Below the pieces are notes generated by a model. That model saw nothing but the letters and a program-made list of their open reading frames with translations. It did no database searches and had not been told where the DNA came from. From Bacteroidales bacterium (GTDB lineage: Bacteria; Bacteroidota; Bacteroidia; Bacteroidales; S143-33): a DNA stretch of 14,206 bases. The stretch lies in assembly GCA_027083655.1 (NCBI GenBank), contig JALWNS010000174.1, positions 6,046 to 20,251 on the forward strand, written 5' to 3'. The stretch's first letter is position 1; each line of letters opens with the position of its first letter. A program made the translations under genes and the position numbers. Shown here piece after piece: positions 1-7,287 of this stretch.

Positions 1-201
1 AAAGCACTGAAATATAGATACTTACCATATAAGGCCAGGGAGATTGAACAGGAGAAAAGTGAGGTTTTATCCCGTCTAAAGAGCTATGCAGAAGCTATAG
101 AGAAGCTAAACCACCAGACTACTGATATGCTTAATTTTCTCTCTACATGGGAGCAGAAGTTGGAATATGAAGATTCATTACATGATCCGGAGACTAAGTA
201 A
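1..201 (+). CDS. C-terminal end of an unidentified coiled-coil protein (5' truncated)
   Basis: Frame 1 is open from the first base to a TAA at 199-201, giving 66 residues of a protein whose start lies outside the window. The segment is strongly charged and helical (REIEQEKSEVLSRLKSYAEAI, then EKLNHQTTDML), as in a coiled coil, and ends in an acidic tail (EYEDSLHDPETK). The stop codon directly abuts the stop codon of the convergent thioredoxin-like gene, with no intervening base, which is typical of compact real gene ends. There is no visible catalytic motif, signal sequence or membrane segment in this piece, and I do not recognise the family. That it is coding is likely but not certain: the open frame is short, and support comes from composition and the tidy junction. 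Confidence 0.6.
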   Translation, partial: KALKYRYLPYKAREIEQEKSEVLSRLKSYAEAIEKLNHQTTDMLNFLSTWEQKLEYEDSLHDPETK

Positions 202-1341
202 TTAGAGTTTTTTGCGTACCTGCTCTCCAACGGCCATGATTTTACCCTGGGGTGATATAAGTATTTCACCAGGCAGCTTGGTGACATGATAAAGGCGTAC
301 AATTGGCGAATTCCAGAACCGACCATCAGATATTACTATAAAATCATTAAGGTTTTGTGCAGCATACGCCTTAGCAGTGTCTTTGTTTATATCCAACATG
401 ATTGCTATTTTAACCAGATCTGTTTTTTTGATGTCCTGTGCCCAAAGAACACTCTGTTGGCAATCTGCACACCATGAAGCAATGAAAAGCAGGTAAACAT
501 ATTTCCCCCTGAAATCTGATAATCTAATTTCTTTGTTATCAATAGTTTTTGCTTTAAAATCAGGGGCTTGTGTTCCTGGGTGGATATTGTTTGTAGAAAA
601 TTGCCGCCTGTTGAGATCGAGTTTTATATTTTGTACAAAGCTATGCATACGTAATACATGTGGATTTTTTGGGTAATGAATAGACAGGGCGCTGTCGACC
701 ATGAAATATAACTTTGCATCATTTTCCGGGTCAAATATACCTTTGCCTGGAACATAAACTTGTGAGAGGGCAGGAAGAGCTACAAGTGAGTTGATATGTT
801 CCAGTACAAAACGGGTCGAGTATTGTTTTTGTTTTGTCATGGTTTGTTTTATTTGTTCGTCTATAGCGTTTGCAGAATCAAGTGCCCCCTTTTGTACCAG
901 GTTGTGATGAAGGAAAGTTAGAGAGTCCAGTATATGCCGGGTATGCGATAGGTATTGCTCTAGTTGCTGTATTAGTTTGCTTTCCGGGCTTCCTTCTACA
1001 TTGTATGTGTTGAGAATATCGTTATAATCTGCTGTAATGTGGACTGCCTGTCCAGAATCCAGAAGCAAGTATATATTGTAATTACTGTTTGTAAAGCTCA
1101 GGGTATAAAAGTTTTTCTGCTTTACTTTTGTTTTTAGAAAAAAATTACCATTGTTATCTAATGGCACAGAATCCACTAGTTCATTACCAGTGGGCAGTGC
1201 TAGATAAAGGTGGGCATAGGTTTTAGAAGGTATATTATCAATGTGGCCATTTATCTCGACGTTCCATTCTTTTTGCTTTTGGCAGCTCCATAATAAACTA
1301 CTAAAGGCTACAACCAGGAACAAGAGTTTTCTAATTCTCAT
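202..1341 (-). CDS. Thioredoxin-fold lipoprotein, TlpA/ResA-like thiol-disulfide oxidoreductase
   Basis: A 379-residue envelope protein. Residues 1-20 form a lipoprotein signal: basic start (MRIRK), hydrophobic core and a lipobox ending LWSC, with C20 as the probable lipidated cysteine. Residues about 25-250 resemble the beta-sandwich plus helical N-terminal region (DUF4369-like) common in Bacteroidota members. Residues about 254-379 are an AhpC/TSA/TlpA-type thioredoxin domain: a GTQAPDF entry motif, the redox site W290-C291-A-D-C294, and a cis-proline at about P357 (KLPGEILI) followed by the strand ISPQGKI. The expected role is reduction or isomerisation of disulfides, or cytochrome c maturation, on the periplasmic side; the actual partner cannot be read from sequence. 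It is divergent from the antiporter gene (52-bp gap) and convergent with the coiled-coil gene. The CADC active site differs from the commoner CxPC form. Family assignment is firm, substrate unknown. Confidence 0.9.
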   Translation of the reverse strand: MRIRKLLFLVVAFSSLLWSCQKQKEWNVEINGHIDNIPSKTYAHLYLALPTGNELVDSVPLDNNGNFFLKTKVKQKNFYTLSFTNSNYNIYLLLDSGQAVHITADYNDILNTYNVEGSPESKLIQQLEQYLSHTRHILDSLTFLHHNLVQKGALDSANAIDEQIKQTMTKQKQYSTRFVLEHINSLVALPALSQVYVPGKGIFDPENDAKLYFMVDSALSIHYPKNPHVLRMHSFVQNIKLDLNRRQFSTNNIHPGTQAPDFKAKTIDNKEIRLSDFRGKYVYLLFIASWCADCQQSVLWAQDIKKTDLVKIAIMLDINKDTAKAYAAQNLNDFIVISDGRFWNSPIVRLYHVTKLPGEILISPQGKIMAVGEQVRKKL

Positions 1342-1393
1342 TTGTTTTTGATATTTTTAAACAAATTTTTCGATAGGAAATATACAAAAATCT

Positions 1394-3340
1394 ATGATTA
1401 TTCGGACAGAAATAATGCATTTGCTTACTGCTATCTTTACATTCACAATAATCGTAGTAGCGTCTAACGAGTTGGCCAAAGTTTTTCAGAAGTTAAAATT
1501 ACCATTAATAACAGGCTTTATAATTATCGGTGTTATTGCTGGACCGGCTCTTTTGAAAATGATCCCCAGTGATTCTCTCGAGAGGCTAAAATTTATAGAT
1601 GATGTAGCCCTGGCTTTTATTGCTTTTGCTGCCGGCAATGAAATGTTTATGGAAGAATTGAAGGGGAAGTTGCGTAGAATTGGTATAATGACCGCATCAT
1701 TGATTGTCATAACTTTTCTGGTTAGTTTCTTTTTGCTTTTATTTATTTCCGAACGTGTGCCTTTTATGGCCCAGCAGCCATACGCATATAAAGTAGGTAT
1801 TTCATTGTTAATCTCTACCATTTTTGTGGCACGGTCTCCTGCCTCTGCTATCGCTATAATTAATGAGCTAAGGGCCAAAGGACCATTTACCCAGACTGCC
1901 CTGGGTGTAATCATTCTTAAAGAAATCCTGGTTATAATTTTGTTTACGATAATTTTCTCTATATCAGTTAATTTGATAAATGATATACCTTTTGATGTAA
2001 AAAAGGTGGTTTTGGTTTTTGTTGAGCTTCTGGTCTCTGTCGGATTAGGTTATCTTTATTGTAAGATACTGAAACGCCTGTTTTCCCTTAAGATTAATGC
2101 AACTGTTGAGGCTTTCATTTTTTTAATCATAGGCTGGTCTTTGTTTGGCCTCTCTCATTTCGTAGAGCATTGGTCTGCAGAACATTTTAATATTAGATTT
2201 CACATAGAGGCACTTTTGGCAGGTATTGTGGCTAGTTTCCGCCTGACGAATAACACAAAATACCGTCTACACCTTGAAAATCTCATACACAAAATAGGGC
2301 CATTTGTTTATGTAGCCTTTTTTACAAAAGTAGGCGCAGATATAGAACTGTCTGTGCTTGTATCCTATTGGCAAATAGCTGTTTATTTGTTTTTAATCAG
2401 AATATTAGCCCTTATTGTTGCTTCAGTTACAGGTAGTCTGATAATTGGGGATAAATTGAAAAATGTTTTAATGAGTTGGACACCGTATATTACCCAAGCA
2501 GGGGTTAGCCTGGGTTTGATAACAATCGTAGCTTCTTATTTTCCACAGTTTGGTGTTGAGTTTGAAACAATATTAATAGCTGTGGTTATCCTTAGCTTAT
2601 TTGTTGGTCCTCCTTTGATGAAGAGAGCATTAATTGCAGCAGGTGAAGCACATCAGAAAGGACAGTACCAGTACGATGGTACCCGTGACGTTATAATTTT
2701 TGGGCTTGAGAATATCTCAATTAATCTGGCACATACGCTTCAACAGCAGAATTGGAAGGTAAAAATAGTTACTTGCGAAGAAAATGAAAGATTTTTTGAG
2801 GGAAGTGAAAAAGATTTACGTTCAATAGAAGTGGTGCGCATGAAGGAGTTAAACCTGGAATTCATGAAAAAGCTTAACATGAAAGCAGCCGATGCTGTTG
2901 TTTTGCTTATGTCTGATTATAATAATTACCGTGCCGCTGAGCTTATTTATGAACATTTTGGTACTCCTACTATTGTTGTGCGTGTTGAAGATTTTGAGCA
3001 GATGTCCAAGTTTAAGAAATTCGATGCACGGGTAGTAGAGCCGCGCACTGCAATGGTCTCTTTACTAGAAAACTTTGTGCGTTCGCCTTATGCTACATCT
3101 CTACTCATAGGTGAAGATGAAGATAAGGAAGTTGCAGATATAGAGGTGCTTAGTCCTGAAATACACGGGAAAGCATTGCGTGAAATACGCCTGCCTCTCG
3201 GTGTGCTTGTTATTTCTATAACACGTGGAAGCGAAAGTATCCTTACCCATGGATATACCAGGTTGAGATTGCATGATATTGTCACTGTCCTGGGAACACC
3301 AGAGCAAATAGAGCAGACAAGGGTGAAACTTCAATTCTAA
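1394..3340 (+). CDS. CPA2-family monovalent cation:proton antiporter with RCK (TrkA-N/TrkA-C) domains
   Basis: A 648-residue inner-membrane antiporter. Residues about 8-410 contain roughly a dozen hydrophobic segments with CPA2 landmarks: the early LPLITGFIIIGVIAGP segment, an FAAGNEM segment near residue 80, and ARSPASAIAI at 146-155, the family's unwound-helix region. A hydrophilic linker leads to an RCK/TrkA-N Rossmann-like domain (about 431-550, DVIIFGLENISINLAHTL) and a TrkA-C domain (about 573-648). Such proteins exchange K+ or Na+ for protons and are gated by cytosolic nucleotide or ligand binding. Two oddities: the ion-site helix reads LKEIL (K176-E177) where many relatives have an Asp pair or ND, and the RCK GxGxxG turn is degenerate (GLENIS). 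An internal Met at residue 8 (base 1415) is an alternative start. It is followed by thpR after 12 bp on the same strand, so co-transcription is likely. Family certain, transported ion not. Confidence 0.92.
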   Translation: MIIRTEIMHLLTAIFTFTIIVVASNELAKVFQKLKLPLITGFIIIGVIAGPALLKMIPSDSLERLKFIDDVALAFIAFAAGNEMFMEELKGKLRRIGIMTASLIVITFLVSFFLLLFISERVPFMAQQPYAYKVGISLLISTIFVARSPASAIAIINELRAKGPFTQTALGVIILKEILVIILFTIIFSISVNLINDIPFDVKKVVLVFVELLVSVGLGYLYCKILKRLFSLKINATVEAFIFLIIGWSLFGLSHFVEHWSAEHFNIRFHIEALLAGIVASFRLTNNTKYRLHLENLIHKIGPFVYVAFFTKVGADIELSVLVSYWQIAVYLFLIRILALIVASVTGSLIIGDKLKNVLMSWTPYITQAGVSLGLITIVASYFPQFGVEFETILIAVVILSLFVGPPLMKRALIAAGEAHQKGQYQYDGTRDVIIFGLENISINLAHTLQQQNWKVKIVTCEENERFFEGSEKDLRSIEVVRMKELNLEFMKKLNMKAADAVVLLMSDYNNYRAAELIYEHFGTPTIVVRVEDFEQMSKFKKFDARVVEPRTAMVSLLENFVRSPYATSLLIGEDEDKEVADIEVLSPEIHGKALREIRLPLGVLVISITRGSESILTHGYTRLRLHDIVTVLGTPEQIEQTRVKLQF

Positions 3341-3352
3341 AAACAAACTGTT

Positions 3353-3925
3353 ATGGGTAAACGGCTTTTTATCGCCATTAAGGTTAAGTTTGATGAAGAT
3401 ACCTCTAAGGCTTTTCATTATATCAAGAGCCAGCTGGAGAGGGAAAAAATAAAATGGGTTGATCCGCATAATGTGCACCTGACTCTCAAATTCCTTGGTG
3501 ACACAGACGGGGAGCTTATAGACGACATAAAGCAGAACTTGGCTAATATCACCCGGGCTTTTCCTCCTACGCGGCTAAAGATGAAATCAATGGGCGTTTT
3601 TCCCGGTCTTCACCGCCCGCGTGTGTTGTGGCTTGGACTGGAGCATGACCCGGTTGTCTGGCAGCTAGCCAGGACAATAGAAGAAGCAATGACCTCTCTG
3701 GGCTTTGAACCAGAAGAGAGGGAATTTAAACCTCATATCACCCTGGGCCGTATAAAATACCTGCGCGACCGCAAGAGCCTCCAACACATGCTTGACCGTT
3801 ATAACGACCACTTTTTCCAGGACATACCTGTGGACGAGGTCATTCTTTATGAGAGCCAGCTCCAGCCCTCAGGTCCCATTTATACGCCGCTGGGACGGTT
3901 CCAACTGACAGGCCAGGGTGGCTAA
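3353..3925 (+). CDS. thpR: RNA 2',3'-cyclic phosphodiesterase (LigT/2H family)
   Basis: A 190-residue cytosolic protein of the 2H phosphoesterase superfamily. Both signature HxTx tetrads are present: H42-L-T-L (VHLTLKFLG) and H128-I-T-L (KPHITLGRI), supplying the two catalytic histidines and threonines. The start MGKRLFIAIKV is the usual first strand, and the length matches the family (about 180-190). The enzyme hydrolyses 2',3'-cyclic phosphodiester ends of RNA to 2'-phosphomonoesters; family members were first described as 2'-5' RNA ligases. It begins 12 bp after the antiporter stop codon and is probably read from the same transcript, though no functional link is obvious. GC content looks higher here than in the antiporter. 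The stop lies 34 bp from the convergent rpe stop, with no clear terminator between them. Confidence 0.93.
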   Translation: MGKRLFIAIKVKFDEDTSKAFHYIKSQLEREKIKWVDPHNVHLTLKFLGDTDGELIDDIKQNLANITRAFPPTRLKMKSMGVFPGLHRPRVLWLGLEHDPVVWQLARTIEEAMTSLGFEPEEREFKPHITLGRIKYLRDRKSLQHMLDRYNDHFFQDIPVDEVILYESQLQPSGPIYTPLGRFQLTGQGG

Positions 3926-3959
3926 ATCGTATGCTCTGGGATCTGTATTGTTAACTGGT

Positions 3960-4628
3960 TTATTCTCCCCGGGCCTTGCGTTTCATCTCTGCCACTGTGG
4001 CGGCTGGGTCTGCAGTGCCAAAAATGGCACTACCTGCTACTAGCACGTCAACGCCCGCCTCCGTGAGGGTGCGGGCGTTGTGCAGACCCACGCCGCCGTC
4101 AACCTCAATGAGAAAGTCCAGTCCCATTACCTCACGCATGTGGGCAAGGCGTCTTATCTTGGTCAGGCTCTGGTCAATGAATTTTTGCCCACCAAAGCCA
4201 GGATTAACAGACATCACAAGCACCAGGTCCACAAAAGGCAGAATATCCTGCAGCAGCTCTACTGCAATATGCGGATTGATAGAGACACCGGCTTTCAATC
4301 CCAGCTGGCGGATGGTGGTCACGGTGCGGTGCAGGTGTGTGCAGGCTTCATAATGCACAGTAAGGATATCTGCCCCGCTGGCTGCGAAACGCTCCAGATA
4401 ACGGTCAGGCTGTGTGATCATCAGGTGTACGTCCAGCGGCTTGCGTGCCACTGCTTTTATCTGCTTGAGGATAGGAAAGCCAAAGCTTATATTTGGTACA
4501 AACACTCCGTCCATTATGTCCATGTGAAACCAGTCTGCCTCACTCTTGTTCATCATTTCAATTTGCTCACCGAGGCGCAGAAAATCGGCAGAGAGAAAAG
4601 ACGGTGCTATAAGTGGTGTTTTGTTCAT
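3960..4628 (-). CDS. rpe: Ribulose-phosphate 3-epimerase
   Basis: A 222-residue TIM-barrel enzyme interconverting D-ribulose 5-phosphate and D-xylulose 5-phosphate in the pentose phosphate pathway. All expected landmarks are visible: S10 in APSFLSADF, the signature WFHMDIMDGVFVPN with metal and catalytic residues H35 and D37, H68 in VHLMI, VMSVNPGFGGQ at 138-148 (phosphate loop region), D177 in EVDGG, and VAGSAIFG near 197-204 closing the phosphate site. The length is typical and the protein looks intact and cytosolic. The start MNKTPLIAPS is well placed for the first strand. It is divergent from mqnB with 40 bp between the start codons, and a TAnnTTTG-like element sits 33 bp upstream of its start. 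It is convergent with thpR. Confidence 0.97.
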   Translation of the reverse strand: MNKTPLIAPSFLSADFLRLGEQIEMMNKSEADWFHMDIMDGVFVPNISFGFPILKQIKAVARKPLDVHLMITQPDRYLERFAASGADILTVHYEACTHLHRTVTTIRQLGLKAGVSINPHIAVELLQDILPFVDLVLVMSVNPGFGGQKFIDQSLTKIRRLAHMREVMGLDFLIEVDGGVGLHNARTLTEAGVDVLVAGSAIFGTADPAATVAEMKRKARGE

Positions 4629-4661
4629 TTTTCTTTATTTTTAGCCAAATCATTTAGACTA

Positions 4662-4669
4662 CAAACTTA
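4662..4669 (-). promoter_or_regulatory. Putative Bacteroidota -7 promoter element for rpe
   Basis: On the minus strand this reads TAAGTTTG, an exact match to the Bacteroidota -7 consensus TAnnTTTG, lying 33 bp upstream of the rpe start. A one-mismatch -33 element (GTTG for TTTG) reads at 4694-4691 with 21-bp spacing. The element touches the first base of the divergent mqnB start codon. No comparable element was found upstream of mqnB on the plus strand. Supported by consensus and position only. Confidence 0.42.
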
Positions 4670-5373
4670 TGAAAATTTTAGTTACTTCGGCAACGCAGCA
4701 GGAAATACAACCACTTATAGATTGGTCTGGAAGCAGCCAGTGGCACGATGGCATGCTTGTCTTTGAGAAAGGCCAGGCACAGGTGCATGTGCTTATCACG
4801 GGTGTGGGCATGGTTGCGACTACCTACAGCCTTATGCGTGCCCTGACAAGGGAGAAATATGATGTTGCGCTAAATTTCGGCCTGTGCGGCGCTTATCCTG
4901 ATAGTGGTATAGGTCTTACAGATGTTGTAAATATTACCCAGGAGCAGATTGGCGACCTGGGAGCCATGGATGGCGGGCAGTTCAGGACTGTCTTTGACCT
5001 TGGACTTGTAGATGCCAATGAAGCTCCATTCACAGAAGGCAAGCTAATAAACCCGCACGAGCTGGAGACTATTGAATATTACGCAGACCACACGGATGCG
5101 CGTGCAATAACAGTGAATAATGCCAGTGGCAATGAGGAGCAGATCAGGCAGCGGATAGAAGTTTTTGCCCCGCAGGTAGAGAGCATGGAGGGTGCAGCAT
5201 TTTTCTATGTGATGTTGCGTGAGGGCATCAGGTTCTTTGAGATCCGCACTGTGTCAAATATTGTGGAGCGGCGGCAAAAAGAAAAATGGCAGATACCCCA
5301 GGCAATAAAGAAGCTGGGGGACACTGCCATTGAGGTAATCAAATTTTTAGCATGCTCGGAGTTGATGGTCTAA
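4669..5373 (+). CDS. mqnB: Futalosine hydrolase
   Basis: A 234-residue member of the purine nucleoside phosphorylase/MTAN superfamily. Visible motifs: the N-terminal strand MKILVTSATQQEI, a glycine-rich loop ITGVGMVATTYSL (43-55), NFGLCGAY (69-76), the ribosyl-binding V170-ESMEGAAFFY segment (Glu and Met as in MTAN/PNP enzymes), and a C-terminal RTVSNIVERR-KWQIPQAI stretch that I associate with MqnB rather than with 5'-methylthioadenosine nucleosidase. The enzyme cleaves futalosine to hypoxanthine and dehypoxanthine futalosine in the futalosine pathway of menaquinone synthesis. No other mqn gene is present here, so the pathway is inferred from this one gene. The alternative is a generic nucleoside hydrolase or MTAN-like enzyme. 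It is divergent from rpe. A 10-bp AT-rich inverted repeat spans its 3' end. Confidence 0.87.
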   Translation: MKILVTSATQQEIQPLIDWSGSSQWHDGMLVFEKGQAQVHVLITGVGMVATTYSLMRALTREKYDVALNFGLCGAYPDSGIGLTDVVNITQEQIGDLGAMDGGQFRTVFDLGLVDANEAPFTEGKLINPHELETIEYYADHTDARAITVNNASGNEEQIRQRIEVFAPQVESMEGAAFFYVMLREGIRFFEIRTVSNIVERRQKEKWQIPQAIKKLGDTAIEVIKFLACSELMV

Positions 5374-5390
5374 TTTGCCCTGCTAAAAAT
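5343..5390. repeat. 10-bp AT-rich inverted repeat spanning the mqnB stop codon
   Basis: ATTTTTAGCA at 5343-5352 is the exact reverse complement of TGCTAAAAAT at 5381-5390, with a 28-base loop containing the mqnB stop (5371-5373). It could form a weak hairpin at the end of the transcript. It lacks a GC-rich stem and a following T-tract, so it is not a classic intrinsic terminator. It may be chance in AT-rich DNA. Confidence 0.35.
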
Positions 5391-5440
5391 AGTGGTATTA
5401 GCCATGTTTTAAATAGTTTACCTCTTGGCATCATTCTCTA

Positions 5441-5611
5441 TTAATGATAGTTTTTAATGTATTGGAGATCAGAATTTAATGATGAGAGCGGGGTAAAATC
5501 TAATTCATGAGTAGGAATCTCTAGATTGAGATTGCAATGAATATATTTTTTCATAAATTGATGTATAAGATTGTTATCTTCTAAATCGGAAAAGTAAAAT
5601 ACCTGAGCCAT
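5441..5611 (-). other. Possible small ORF (56 codons) antisense and divergent to the outer-membrane gene
   Basis: The 236-bp gap between mqnB and the beta-barrel gene holds a minus-strand reading frame starting MAQVFYFSDLEDNN and ending LQYIKNYH. Its ATG shares the CATG palindrome at 5609-5612 with the plus-strand start of the beta-barrel gene; the same frame also continues upstream to an ATG at 5695 inside that gene. The composition is reasonably protein-like, but there is no recognisable domain, signal sequence or ribosome binding site. It may be a chance frame, a relic, or a small unannotated protein. The gap otherwise shows only a one-mismatch -7-like element, TAAGATTG at 5566-5573 (+), which could serve the beta-barrel gene. 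Confidence 0.18.
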
Positions 5612-6851
5612 GAAACGCCTTGCTCTTTCCTTTCTGCTTATTCCATTGTTTTTTACACTAGCTGCACAGGATAGCTCCAGAGCTTTACAATTCAAGTTTA
5701 GTGGTTATGTAAGTAATAACTACGGAGGCTTCAAGGATTCAAGAAATTATTACAATCTGGATAATAGGTTAAACTTTTCGCTTGGAAATAAATACGTTAA
5801 TCTAAATCTTACTGTAAGAAACATGTTCTTCATACAAAACAGCTATTATCTAAGAAGTTGGTATTTTATGATGGATAATACCATACCAGCTTATATTGAC
5901 CTTTCGTATCATTATGTAAATGACAAAAGGACATTTTTGTTTTATTCCCTGATTGACCAGATGAATATTCATTGTAGCTACTCAGGATTTGACCTTACAA
6001 TTGGCCGTCAGACCTTTGATTGGTCTATGAATAATATTTTTACCCCTAATGATCTGTTTACCACATATTCGTTTTTTGACTATGACGAACCACAGAAGTT
6101 AAGCTTTGATGCAATTGATATGAAATACAATTTTAAAAACAATACAATTCTGGAATTTGCTGTTAGCAGACAGCAAAAGTTTCACAGCAAATGGATATAT
6201 TTTGTTAAAGAACCTGTTACTACGCTAGCTTTTAGACTTAATACAAAGATCAAAAATTTTAAACTTCAACTGATTAGTGGAATTTATCAAAGCATACGTT
6301 ACGCTGCTGGCATGGGATGGTCTGGCACGTTTGGTAATTTTTCATGGACTGGGGAAATCACAAGCCTCTGGTATAAGAATAGCATAAAATTCAGTAATCT
6401 TATTGCATCTACTGGAATAAAGTATTCATCAAACAAATTCACTTTTTTGACAGAGTTTCTGTATAACAAAGAACCTGCAGATATTTTTTCTTTCCCACCT
6501 CTCGAAGGTAGTTATCCGCAATATAAATTTTATTTTTTACAGTTTATTGATCAGATGACGTGGGCGTCAAGGTATGGTTTATCTGCGAAAATGGAAATAA
6601 AACCTTGCTCATGGATCAGGTTTACTACAATGACAGTAACCTTCCCTGAAAAGTCTGATTTTTTTGCAGAACAGAAAATTATGTTTTTCCCACTGAAGGA
6701 TTTAAGTATAAGTTTAATAGGACAATATTATAATTGGCCCCTCCTCTATTATGATGTCGTTAAAAAGTATGATAATCCGAAAACTTACGGTATATTCCTT
6801 AATGTCAGGTATAAATTTGATAAAAAAGTGTTATTTAAAAGCAAGGGATAA
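5610..6851 (+). CDS. Outer-membrane beta-barrel protein (porin-like), function unknown
   Basis: A 413-residue protein with a clear Sec signal peptide (MKRLALSFLLIPLFFTLAAQ, cleavage near residue 19-20). The mature part is rich in alternating aromatic/polar strands typical of Gram-negative outer-membrane barrels: FKFSGYVSNNY at the first strand, repeated short strands with Tyr/Phe/Trp girdle residues, and a terminal GIFLNVRYKF strand ending in an aromatic. A motif at 131-150, GRQTFDWSMNNIFTPNDLF, resembles the G-R-Q/W-(x)n-N-P-x-D segment I recall from Bacteroidota porin-like proteins with unknown substrates. Unusually, about ten basic or polar residues (DKKVLFKSKG) follow the last aromatic strand. 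There is no TonB-box or plug domain and no SusD partner, so it is not a SusC-type receptor. The base composition is visibly more AT-rich than in thpR, rpe and mqnB. Transported substrate unknown. Confidence 0.75.
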   Translation: MKRLALSFLLIPLFFTLAAQDSSRALQFKFSGYVSNNYGGFKDSRNYYNLDNRLNFSLGNKYVNLNLTVRNMFFIQNSYYLRSWYFMMDNTIPAYIDLSYHYVNDKRTFLFYSLIDQMNIHCSYSGFDLTIGRQTFDWSMNNIFTPNDLFTTYSFFDYDEPQKLSFDAIDMKYNFKNNTILEFAVSRQQKFHSKWIYFVKEPVTTLAFRLNTKIKNFKLQLISGIYQSIRYAAGMGWSGTFGNFSWTGEITSLWYKNSIKFSNLIASTGIKYSSNKFTFLTEFLYNKEPADIFSFPPLEGSYPQYKFYFLQFIDQMTWASRYGLSAKMEIKPCSWIRFTTMTVTFPEKSDFFAEQKIMFFPLKDLSISLIGQYYNWPLLYYDVVKKYDNPKTYGIFLNVRYKFDKKVLFKSKG

Positions 6852-6900
6852 ACAAACTGGCTTTTGTCTGTATTTCTCTCAAATAAGACTAAAATCAATA

Positions 6901-7287
6901 TTATCTGTTGTCTGCCTGTCGCTGTTCGTTCTGCCATAGCTCTTTGACCAAATCAATGAGGTTGTCCAGGTATTTCTTATCAAGACCAAGTTTCTGTGCC
7001 AGGCTCAGGCATATCTCATATTCTTGTGGGGCAATCTGACCATCAATCAGTGACATATAGATGGCATTGGTCAGTTGCTCCTCTTTTTCTTCCTGGTTAA
7101 GAGGAATCTGGAATTTTAGCTTCTCAAGGTTATCGGTCATCTGGCGAACCTCTTCTTCGCTAAGACCATAATCAATAGCGCGTTGTGCGAGCAGGTCTAT
7201 TTCTTCTTTTGTCAGTTTGCCATCGGCATGTGCAACGATCAAGAGGTTAGCAAAATGTTCTTTTTTGATTTGTCTTTGTGTTTTCAT
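6901..7287 (-). CDS. TerB-like helical protein
   Basis: A 128-residue soluble, all-helical protein. It contains two TerB-type half repeats: ADGKLTKEEIDLLAQRA (about 21-37), with the acidic D-G-K-x-T-x-E-E pattern, and IDGQIAPQEYEICLSLAQKLG (about 82-102), an imperfect duplication of it. TerB-fold proteins are named from the tellurite-resistance cluster, may bind metal through such acidic loops, and are often regulatory or scaffold-like; the function of stand-alone versions is unknown. Its ATG overlaps the hydF stop codon (ATGA, 4-bp overlap), so translation is likely coupled and it is the last gene of the sirtuin-hydF-terB-like operon. No other ter genes are nearby, so a tellurite role is not supported. 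Family confidence is good, function unknown. Confidence 0.78.
   Translation of the reverse strand: MKTQRQIKKEHFANLLIVAHADGKLTKEEIDLLAQRAIDYGLSEEEVRQMTDNLEKLKFQIPLNQEEKEEQLTNAIYMSLIDGQIAPQEYEICLSLAQKLGLDKKYLDNLIDLVKELWQNEQRQADNR

Noticed and set aside
1342..1393. Promoters in the gap between the thioredoxin lipoprotein and the antiporter
   Set aside because: Only one-mismatch versions of TAnnTTTG (minus strand at 1362-1369, plus strand at 1343-1350) were seen in a very AT-rich 52-bp gap, too weak to annotate.
3101..3478. A 125-codon minus-strand frame across the antiporter-thpR junction
   Set aside because: Both plus-strand genes there have complete family motifs (TrkA-C end and the HLTL tetrad), so the antisense frame is a by-product.
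4080..4766. A 228-codon plus-strand open frame opposite rpe
   Set aside because: It lies antisense to rpe, whose catalytic residues are all present, and it runs into the mqnB start region; its translation is Cys/His-rich without domain features.
6901..7287. Tellurite-resistance operon suggested by the TerB-like protein
   Set aside because: No terC, terD/terE or terZ-type gene is nearby; a lone TerB-like fold in an operon with hydF does not support tellurite resistance.
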